NCBI GenBank assembly: GCA_035290025.1
Contig: DATDVL010000067.1
Location: 1-6,192, forward strand
From: DATDVL01 sp035290025
GTDB lineage: Archaea; Nanobdellota; Nanobdellia; SCGC-AAA011-G17; DATDVL01
Length of the DNA: 6,192 bases
Direction: 5' to 3'
Shown: piece by piece, positions 1 through 5,405 of the stretch
Layout: each line of letters begins with the position of its first letter
Position numbering within the stretch: position 1 is the first letter of the stretch
Made by a program: the position numbers and the translations under genes
The notes under the pieces: model-generated
Told to the model about the DNA's origin: nothing
What the model saw: the letters and a program-made list of their open reading frames with translations, nothing else
Databases searched by the model: none

Positions 1-633
1 ACCATCAACGAAACAACCTACGGCAGCATAGAAGAAGACTACACGTGGAGCCTTACCAACAACATCTGGCAACGAACACAACCAACACCCGAAGAAGAAA
101 ACACCCAGAAAAAAGTAGAAACACCCATCATAGAATCAGGACTTCTCATCATCAAAAGCCCAACACAAACAAGCTACGGAAAAACAATTAATATAACTAT
201 AAACATTACCAGCACCAACGAAAAAGAATTAGTAACCCTCGCCATACCTAATATTACTAGTACCAGCATTACTACTTACCAACCCTACACCACACTCACC
301 CTAACACTCCACCTACCAGAAAACTGCGAACAACAACAAGCAGAAGGAACACACGAACTCAGCCTCAACACCAACGAAACAATAACAAAAAAGGACATAC
401 TCATCACCCACAACAAAAACTGCAAAAAAACAACCCAAAGCATCACCACCGCAAGCGCAGCAAAAAATAACAAAACCACCTATAACATTAGCAGCATCGA
501 AACCTTAATAAAGCAAGAAGAAAAAACCAGCTACCAAGGCACCAACAACAAACTCTACACCACCAGTGTATATTTGTTCAGCATACTCAGCCTTATCACC
601 ATTATTTACTACTGGAAAAAACATGGACACTAA
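1..633 (+). CDS. Partial surface protein, C-terminal part with membrane anchor (possible lamin-tail edge)
   Basis: An open frame runs from the window edge (frame 1) to TAA at 631-633, giving 210 visible residues; the start lies outside. Visible residues 7-35 contain YTWSL followed by TQPTPEEEN, which resembles the closing strand of archaeal lamin-tail domains (usually W-x-L-x-TPTPGxxN); this is a motif judgement, not a search. Next comes a Thr/Asn-rich beta-type region with many N-glycosylation sequons (NET, NIT, NTT-like) and two Cys-containing stretches (ENCEQ and KNCKK). Residues about 188-204 (SVYLFSILSLITIIYYW) form one membrane helix, followed by the short basic tail KKHGH. The expected topology is an exported bulk anchored by its C-terminus. 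The stop overlaps the next gene's start by 11 nt, so the two are probably co-transcribed. Codons end mostly in A or C. Function is unknown beyond cell envelope. Confidence 0.8.
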   Translation, partial: TINETTYGSIEEDYTWSLTNNIWQRTQPTPEEENTQKKVETPIIESGLLIIKSPTQTSYGKTINITINITSTNEKELVTLAIPNITSTSITTYQPYTTLTLTLHLPENCEQQQAEGTHELSLNTNETITKKDILITHNKNCKKTTQSITTASAAKNNKTTYNISSIETLIKQEEKTSYQGTNNKLYTTSVYLFSILSLITIIYYWKKHGH

Positions 634-1030
634 GATACGAGCAAAAGTCATCATGGAAGTAGTCGGAAGCCCAGAAAACCACGTAAACGACGTACTCAAC
701 GCACTCATAGAAAAAATAGCAAGCACGAAAAGTTACGAACTCCATAAAAAAAAAGTATTCCCCACAAAAAAAATGGATGACAAACCATTATGGAGCTCCT
801 TCGCAGAGATGGAAATAAGCTACAAAGACATGGAAAGCATCTTCGGATTCTGCTTCGACTTCATGCCCAGCTCTGTAGAAATACTCGCACCAGAAGAACT
901 CACCCTCAAAGAAAGAAATATTAGCAACTTCGTCAACGACCTCCTAGCACGACTCCACCAATACGACATGATACTTAAAAACATTCACGCAGAAAACGTC
1001 CTTCTTAAAAGAAAACTAGAAAAAGCTTAA
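623..1030 (+). CDS. Conserved DPANN-type small cytoplasmic protein of unknown function
   Basis: This encodes 135 residues without a signal peptide or membrane segment. I chose ATG 623: the frame is open back to 566, but the extra 19 residues would lie deep inside the upstream gene, and conserved-looking sequence begins at MDTKIRAKVIMEVVG. The N-terminus looks like an alpha/beta unit (VIMEVVGSPENHV followed by a helix), the middle carries FAEMEISYKDMESIFGF and FMPSSVEILAPEEL, and the last 30 residues are a Leu/Lys-rich helix likely to form a coiled coil (LLARLHQYDMILKNI...). From memory this pattern (a lineage-restricted KxxVEIxGxPxEHVE...MPSSVEI...LLAxLHxYD family) recurs in Woesearchaeota and relatives, but no function is established. 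It overlaps the upstream membrane-protein gene by 11 nt, consistent with translational coupling. Its last 4 nt overlap the convergent gene at 1027. Confidence 0.85.
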   Translation: MDTKIRAKVIMEVVGSPENHVNDVLNALIEKIASTKSYELHKKKVFPTKKMDDKPLWSSFAEMEISYKDMESIFGFCFDFMPSSVEILAPEELTLKERNISNFVNDLLARLHQYDMILKNIHAENVLLKRKLEKA

Positions 1031-2274
1031 GGCCTACGCTTACGCATCTCTTCCAAATACTGATCAAACGTCTGCTCCGTCTTCTTCTTACGAGACAACA
1101 CATAAATAATAATAGCAACAACGACAAGAAGAAGAACAAAAATTAACGGCGTCTTACTTGACTTCTCCCTGACATCAGTATACGTCTGATTACCAAAGAT
1201 TTCTAAATCAACAAAACCAGAATCATTACGCGCAGGCTGAACCGTATTCGTTTCCGAATCGACAAACGGTTGCGGAGGAACAACAGGCTTACTACCCTCA
1301 GGGAAGACAACACGAACAGGAACCGTAGCATTCTGATAATCAGAAGTAAGGACCATATCACCAGAAAAAACACCAAAACGAGAAACACCCTCTTGATTAA
1401 ACCAAACAAACTGCTGATACGAAGCACCCGGAGCGATAAGAACAGAAGACTCGTTCACACGAACAATACCCATCAAGGAATCAGGAACAAAAAAATTAAC
1501 ACGCAAAGGCTTTGCACCAAGATTCTTCAACAACCACGCATCAGCAGAAGAACCCGTACTCGACAACTCCTTCGTAAATGACAACTGCGACAACTCAAAA
1601 CGAGGAACAGTATCATTCTTTACCACAGCCTTATCCTGAATATTCGCCGAAGAGAAAACAGGAATAAACACTTTACCACCCGACCACGAAAGATTAATCA
1701 TAAGATCAGCAGGAACAAACGAAGACATAGAAAAAACAAAATAATGCACATCACCATCAGCAACCTTCTGCGGAGACGAATACACATGCTTAATCTCTGG
1801 AGGAGCCTCGACAACGAAACTAAAATCACCCTTAATACTAGAAACCTTCAACTCATTATTATAGGCCTGCACAAAAAAAGGAGGCTGCAAATGCAAAGAA
1901 AAACCATCATCAGCAACTACCAACTCCTTAGAAAAACGAAACTCCTTCAAAACAGCATCAACAACATATTTTAACGGAGCCAACTCCAATGTATACCTAC
2001 TATCAGGAACCTGCGGGACATCAAAAATATACAAAAAAAGATTATCACGAATACGACGAACCAAAGGAGCAATACGCACCTGACTCCCCGAAGCATCCAA
2101 CAGATGCAACATATTCACATCAGGAGCATACACAGGAGGCTCATTCACCGTCACCAACACCTGCACCGTAGCACTCGGAGAAAAATGATCCTGATACAGA
2201 GCAATATCAATCTTATCAGCAACAACTACAGGAAGAATAAGCAAGAATAAACCAACAACTAACCACCATCTCAT
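1027..2274 (-). CDS. Exported single-pass membrane protein, second gene of envelope operon
   Basis: This is a 415-residue protein. Residues 1-19 (RWW then a Leu/Val core ending VVVA-D) form a signal peptide with probable cleavage after A19. The extracellular part, about 20-372, is rich in beta-strand patterns and resembles Ig/CARDB-like folds. It has sequons NLS, NDT, NES, NAT, NDS and NQT, and a Pro-rich linker PVVPPQP at about 330-336. Residues 376-393 (PLIFVLLLVVVAIIIYVL) are the anchor, and the cytoplasmic tail RKKKTEQTFDQYLEEMRKRRP is highly charged. Its ATG overlaps the stop of the upstream gene by 4 nt (ATGA), indicating translational coupling with the Cys-rich toroid protein. The two probably act together at the cell surface. 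Its stop overlaps the convergent plus-strand gene by 4 nt. No family could be named with confidence. Confidence 0.88.
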   Translation of the reverse strand: MRWWLVVGLFLLILPVVVADKIDIALYQDHFSPSATVQVLVTVNEPPVYAPDVNMLHLLDASGSQVRIAPLVRRIRDNLFLYIFDVPQVPDSRYTLELAPLKYVVDAVLKEFRFSKELVVADDGFSLHLQPPFFVQAYNNELKVSSIKGDFSFVVEAPPEIKHVYSSPQKVADGDVHYFVFSMSSFVPADLMINLSWSGGKVFIPVFSSANIQDKAVVKNDTVPRFELSQLSFTKELSSTGSSADAWLLKNLGAKPLRVNFFVPDSLMGIVRVNESSVLIAPGASYQQFVWFNQEGVSRFGVFSGDMVLTSDYQNATVPVRVVFPEGSKPVVPPQPFVDSETNTVQPARNDSGFVDLEIFGNQTYTDVREKSSKTPLIFVLLLVVVAIIIYVLSRKKKTEQTFDQYLEEMRKRRP

Positions 2275-3947
2275 TTTTTACCAAATAACTTCTTAGCCTC
2301 CTCTAAGGCCTTATCCAACTCATCCTCAACCTTTGTACGCACAGGCTTATTATCACGCAACTCCACTTGCGGAACACCTGCACCACGAGACTGCGCAGAA
2401 GAAGGAACACCAAACGAAGGCTTTTGCGAAGAAGCAACAGCAGGCTTCTTCTTCATATGAGTATACCAATAATACACAGCAACAGCAATCAACAAAATAA
2501 TCAAGAGTGTAATCAACCAACCCCAAGAAGAACTTTCTTCAGCACATGTACAATCAGCATTACACAAACCAGGACAGGCAACATCATCAGCACCATCACA
2601 CACCTCACCACTATCAACCAACTCATTACCACACAACGCTAAAGGAGTATCATCAACAGCAGGCTCAGGAACGAAAGAACAATCATCACACGACAACGAC
2701 GATTCACCTAAAAAAGCATCACACACACCATCATAATTACACTGATCCGTACTAGAAGAACAATCCTGAGGACAAGAAACAGGATCTTCGCTAGGCTCAC
2801 ACAAATAATTACCACACACCTCATCCTCAAAATCATTACTACCAGGAGAAGGAACAGTAGTATCAACCGGCAACTGCGTATCCGTAAACGCAGCAAATAA
2901 GACAGACGACGTCTCCAATTCCTTACCATCCCAAGAACCATCAGAACGCTGCTGCGACTTCAACCAATCAACACCCTTCTGATATTGCTCTGTATTACCC
3001 GCCTTCTTCAACGCATACACAGCAAGAGCAGTATCATACACCGAACCAAAAGAACCATCAGACTTTTGCAAAGATTTTAGTTTATCCAAATACCCCTGCT
3101 TCTGCGTAACGACTAATAATAAGGCATTATCAACCACACGAGAAGGCTGATGATTCGCCTCAACCCAAGGAGTAATGGACAACGAAGAACCGGCCTCAGA
3201 CAACGCCCAAGCAGCATACAACGAAGCATCAAAATCACACGAAGCCTTAGCAGTACGACCAAAACAACCATTATTCAACGTAATCTTTGCCTGACCAGTA
3301 GAAGCCTCATCAAACAAATAAAACGTATTACCTGACTGGAAAACAATAGCAATAACAGCACTACCCAACGAAGAACAATCAACATCAAGATCCAAAACAG
3401 GCACGGACGATAACAACCCCGACTCCAAACAAGTATTCACATCAAAAAATGTTGAACCAGAACACAACGGGAAACGACCAGCATCAACAGGAACATTCAC
3501 CGACTTCTGCTGAGAAGCCTTTTCATAACTAACCTTACACGTACCATTCGACATTGTAGCAACCTGCAAATACCAATTACCCGACGTCAACGTAGACGAC
3601 AACGAAGAACGCAACCACGCATCAGACTTAGCCGTATCCTCATTAAAGGCTTGCAAAAACCAATGCGCCAAAGCAGTATCCTTCACCCGACAAGAACCTG
3701 AAGGAAAACAACCAGAAACATCCTGCTTCGACTTAATCCAAGCTAAAACCTGTTCAGCCTCAGCCTGAGCGCCTGTATCACGAAATGCTAAACCAGCAAG
3801 AACAGCTGTAGGAATATCATTAGCAACATTACCATTAGAAGACTTACCAATTAACCAACGATAACCCGCCTCAGGATTAAAAGCAGCAATCAATAACACT
3901 AAAGAAAACAAAATACCCACACTTACTAGCAAACGACCTCTTTTCAC
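2271..3947 (-). CDS. Surface protein with alpha/alpha-toroid repeats, Cys-rich stalk and TM anchor
   Basis: This is a 558-residue protein. Residues 1-22 form a signal peptide or signal anchor. Repeats of prenyltransferase/squalene-oxidase type (alpha/alpha toroid) occur at about 44-110 (AVLAGLAFRDTG, LAWIKSKQDVSGCFPSG, DTALAHWFLQAF) and 240-355 (SLQKSDGSFGSVYDTALAVYAL, WLKSQQRSDGSW). An inserted beta-type region lies at 120-235. Residues 378-468 are Cys-rich: CGNYLCEPSEDPVSCPQDC and CGNELVDSGEVC...CPGLCNADCTC resemble the CGNG-x-x-D-x-GE-x-CD repeats found in many secreted proteins. TM helix 474-494 is followed by a basic linker and a charged cytoplasmic helix ending in KLFGKK. The toroid DxDD cyclase motif is not present, so a binding or surface role like thioester-domain or SusD-like toroids is more likely than terpene cyclisation. 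It is the first gene of the operon with the downstream membrane protein. Confidence 0.88.
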   Translation of the reverse strand: MKRGRLLVSVGILFSLVLLIAAFNPEAGYRWLIGKSSNGNVANDIPTAVLAGLAFRDTGAQAEAEQVLAWIKSKQDVSGCFPSGSCRVKDTALAHWFLQAFNEDTAKSDAWLRSSLSSTLTSGNWYLQVATMSNGTCKVSYEKASQQKSVNVPVDAGRFPLCSGSTFFDVNTCLESGLLSSVPVLDLDVDCSSLGSAVIAIVFQSGNTFYLFDEASTGQAKITLNNGCFGRTAKASCDFDASLYAAWALSEAGSSLSITPWVEANHQPSRVVDNALLLVVTQKQGYLDKLKSLQKSDGSFGSVYDTALAVYALKKAGNTEQYQKGVDWLKSQQRSDGSWDGKELETSSVLFAAFTDTQLPVDTTVPSPGSNDFEDEVCGNYLCEPSEDPVSCPQDCSSSTDQCNYDGVCDAFLGESSLSCDDCSFVPEPAVDDTPLALCGNELVDSGEVCDGADDVACPGLCNADCTCAEESSSWGWLITLLIILLIAVAVYYWYTHMKKKPAVASSQKPSFGVPSSAQSRGAGVPQVELRDNKPVRTKVEDELDKALEEAKKLFGKK

Positions 3948-3970
3948 AAAGAAAACCTTTAGAAAGAAAG

Positions 3971-3979
3971 TTTAAATAG
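3971..3979 (-). promoter_or_regulatory. TATA box of the envelope operon (leaderless)
   Basis: Read on the minus strand the box is CTATTTAAA, preceded by a purine-rich GAAAC that could be the TFB recognition element. Its centre lies about 27 nt before the ATG at 3947, so transcription should begin at or within 1-2 nt of the start codon. No Shine-Dalgarno sequence lies between. The 45-nt gap to the RT stop is taken up by this promoter. Confidence 0.7.
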
Positions 3980-3992
3980 GTTTCTACACACA

Positions 3993-5060
3993 CTATTCAA
4001 GAACTTTTAACCAACGATTAATCTCATGACTGGAGACTTCACTCGGAAATAACTTTTCCATCAGACTTACCATTTTCCTCCTTAACTTAAGCGTATTACC
4101 CTGACACGCATAACCAGACCAGCCCTGCAAAGAATTGTACACTTTATCATAAGGTATCAATTGCTTATCATACAATAATTTATAGTCATACAAACGATAC
4201 TGCATTCTTCTTACATTCACTTTCTTTAACAACTGAAAAAACGGAAAAATACGAAAACCAAGGAATGTAACACCCCCCCTTACGGGTATGATTCTACACT
4301 TCTGCGGATGCAAAGAAACCTTTAATTGTTCCTTCAAGAAAACATCAATAGCAGACTGATATCCCTTCAAAACATCTTTGTCCTTATGAAAAATAATGAA
4401 ATCATCAACATAACGTAAATAATATTCTATTTTCATCTGATGCTTAACAAACTGATCTAGCTCATTAAGATAAACATTGGCAAAAAACTGCGAAGTCAAA
4501 TTACCCAAAGGCATACCCTTACCTGGAGACTTATGATAATGATTAAGAATAATTTTAATCAAATGTATTACTTGAGGATCTTTAATCTTTTTCTGCAAAA
4601 TACTAAGTAAGACTTTATGATCTACCTCATCAAAATAATGACGAATATCTGCTTTTAGGGCTCGCCCCCCCCGACGGAACTTCTCCTTAAATTGATTAAA
4701 CCGCTGCAAAGCCTTCAACGTACCTTTCCCTTTACGATTAGCATAAGAATCAAAAATGAAGTTCTTATCGAACAAAGGTTCAAGTAAAGAAACAAGGGCA
4801 TGATGCACAATGCGATCCCGAAACGCAGATTTACTAATGACACGTGTTTTTGGATCACGAATAACAAATGTTGTTAACGGCTGCGGGTGATAAACATGAA
4901 GCACTAATTCCGCTCTCAATAAAAAAAGATTTTCCTCTAAATTACTTTCAAACTCCTGTACATAAATCTTTTTTGTTTTTCTTTTTCTCGCACGAAGAAA
5001 AGCATTGTATAAATGTGCTTTACTGCATAATGTTTGCCATAAATTATTGTATGTTTTCAT
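3993..5060 (-). CDS. Reverse transcriptase of a diversity-generating retroelement
   Basis: This 355-residue protein is of normal length for a DGR RT. It copies the TR RNA into cDNA with frequent errors at adenines. RT motifs in order are: RDPKTRVISKSAFRDRIVHH at 69-87, the first catalytic Asp D138 in KADIRHYFDEVDH, motif 4 GMPLGNLTSQ at 182-191, the catalytic YVDD at 217-220, FLGFRI at 266-271, and the thumb motif GWSGYA at 313-318. The SQ ending of motif 4 is typical of DGR and related RTs, where group II intron RTs usually have SP. No maturase, endonuclease or Cas1 domain follows. The start ATG lies 33 nt downstream of the TR homology. The catalytic residues are intact. Two G homopolymers (G8 and G7 on the coding strand) interrupt an AT-rich gene whose strand skew differs from its neighbours. 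Confidence 0.96.
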   Translation of the reverse strand: MKTYNNLWQTLCSKAHLYNAFLRARKRKTKKIYVQEFESNLEENLFLLRAELVLHVYHPQPLTTFVIRDPKTRVISKSAFRDRIVHHALVSLLEPLFDKNFIFDSYANRKGKGTLKALQRFNQFKEKFRRGGRALKADIRHYFDEVDHKVLLSILQKKIKDPQVIHLIKIILNHYHKSPGKGMPLGNLTSQFFANVYLNELDQFVKHQMKIEYYLRYVDDFIIFHKDKDVLKGYQSAIDVFLKEQLKVSLHPQKCRIIPVRGGVTFLGFRIFPFFQLLKKVNVRRMQYRLYDYKLLYDKQLIPYDKVYNSLQGWSGYACQGNTLKLRRKMVSLMEKLFPSEVSSHEINRWLKVLE

Positions 5061-5229
5061 ATGATAAAGAAGTCTTGACTTGCTAAGGTTATTCCGAAGA
5101 ATCGGCCGTTGTTGTTGAGGTTGTTGTTAGCATTAAGGTTGTTGTAGTTGTTGTCGCCTGCGAGCAACAAACGAGCCGCGTCTTATAGCCCCATTACTGT
5201 CTTTCACCACAGCTTCACGTTTTCGACAA
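5061..5229 (-). ncRNA. Predicted TR-containing template RNA (leader of RT mRNA)
   Basis: The inferred transcript runs from the TATA box at 5251-5260. It comprises about 50 nt of leader, the TR, and a spacer of about 30 nt before the RT ATG. In known DGRs the TR-containing RNA, including its flanks, is the substrate of the RT and carries the priming structure. The spacer holds a small inverted repeat aagtc-tt-gactt (5070-5081 region). The 3' end is not defined by sequence and may extend into the RT gene. Confidence 0.5.
5094..5179 (-). repeat. DGR template repeat (TR)
   Basis: This 86-bp copy of the 3' part of the target gene aligns with VR at 5441-5523. On the minus strand it starts GCGGCTCGTTTGTTGCTCGC, an A-poor anchor identical in both copies. 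It continues with codons D-N-N-Y-N-N-L-N-A-N-N-N-L-N-N-N (ten AAC, one AAT, one GAC, one TAC) and ends with the shared GGCCGATTCTTCGG. All 14 substitutions are at adenines of this strand: 8 A to G, 5 A to T and 1 A to C. A-only differences continue to about 5090 (two more A to G). There is no substitution at C, G or T. An in-frame TAA lies just upstream, so TR is a noncoding template and not a truncated gene. Confidence 0.97.
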
Positions 5230-5394
5230 AGCTACTCGATGTCGCTGTTGTATTTTATAATCCCTCACGAGATCTTAGCAACGAAGCATGTAGCCCTAAC
5301 AATTATTCTTATCATCACTACTCTGATAAGAATTTTAGTCAAGACATACAACAGAAATAATGCCTTCTTTAAAAATGTTTAGTTTATTAAAAAA
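5180..5394. other. Noncoding gap between target gene and TR
   Basis: This stretch of about 215 nt has no convincing coding frame on either strand, and no Avd-like gene. It holds a perfect 10-bp inverted repeat with a 9-nt loop (5305-5314/5324-5333, attcttatca/tgataagaat), the TATA box for TR, and the end of the target-gene terminator. The 9-mer agtcaagac at 5337-5345 is complementary to 5072-5080 on the far side of TR. Confidence 0.7.
5251..5260 (-). promoter_or_regulatory. TATA box for TR RNA and RT
   Basis: Minus-strand TTATAAAATA with purines (GAGGGA) just upstream is a good archaeal TATA/BRE pair. The expected transcription start is near 5228-5229, about 50 nt before TR begins. The promoter is therefore placed to make a transcript carrying TR and continuing into the RT start at 5060. 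It would let template and RT be expressed independently of the target gene. Confidence 0.6.
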
Positions 5395-5405
5395 CTAAGT
5401 TTTTT
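5389..5405 (-). terminator. Palindromic U-tract terminator of the target gene
   Basis: The sequence aaaaaact-a-agtttttt is a perfect 8-bp inverted repeat with one central base, and it spans the target gene's TAG stop (5395-5397). On the minus strand it gives TTTTTT directly after the stop, and a second T5 run follows at about 5371-5375. Oligo-T tracts are the usual archaeal termination signal. Incomplete termination here would let target transcripts run on into TR and RT. Confidence 0.5.

Noticed and set aside
566..622. Longer N-terminus for the small protein at 623-1030
   Set aside because: It would extend the overlap with the upstream gene to 68 nt, and the added residues look like the out-of-frame translation of its membrane segment.
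285..726. Minus-strand open frames over the first gene
   Set aside because: They are Val/Leu/Ser-rich shadows created by the A/C-rich coding strand, and the plus-strand frame explains the region.
623..1030. Avd-like accessory factor of the DGR
   Set aside because: It is of comparable size and partly helical, but it lies on the other strand nearly 3 kb from the RT, is coupled to a surface-protein gene, and resembles a different conserved archaeal family.
2271..3947. Terpene/squalene cyclase enzyme
   Set aside because: Only toroid repeats are visible, with no DxDD catalytic motif, and the protein is exported with a Cys-rich stalk and TM anchor.
3993..5060. Group II intron or retron reverse transcriptase
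   Set aside because: There is no maturase or endonuclease domain and no intron domain V-like structure. The motif is SQ, not SP, and the adjacent TR/VR pair is decisive for a DGR.
4868..5086. Plus-strand open frame of 72 codons antisense to the RT start
   Set aside because: It is fully antisense to the conserved RT N-terminus and has no protein-like pattern.
5108..5155. Simple GTT/AAC microsatellite
   Set aside because: The trinucleotide repetition is interrupted by GAG, AGC and AAG triplets that match VR codon by codon, so it is the template's AAC codons and not a neutral tandem repeat.
5148..5360. Plus-strand open frame of 70 codons in the TR/VR gap
   Set aside because: It starts inside TR, runs opposite to all DGR parts, has no promoter or recognisable protein pattern, and crosses the hairpin and TR promoter.
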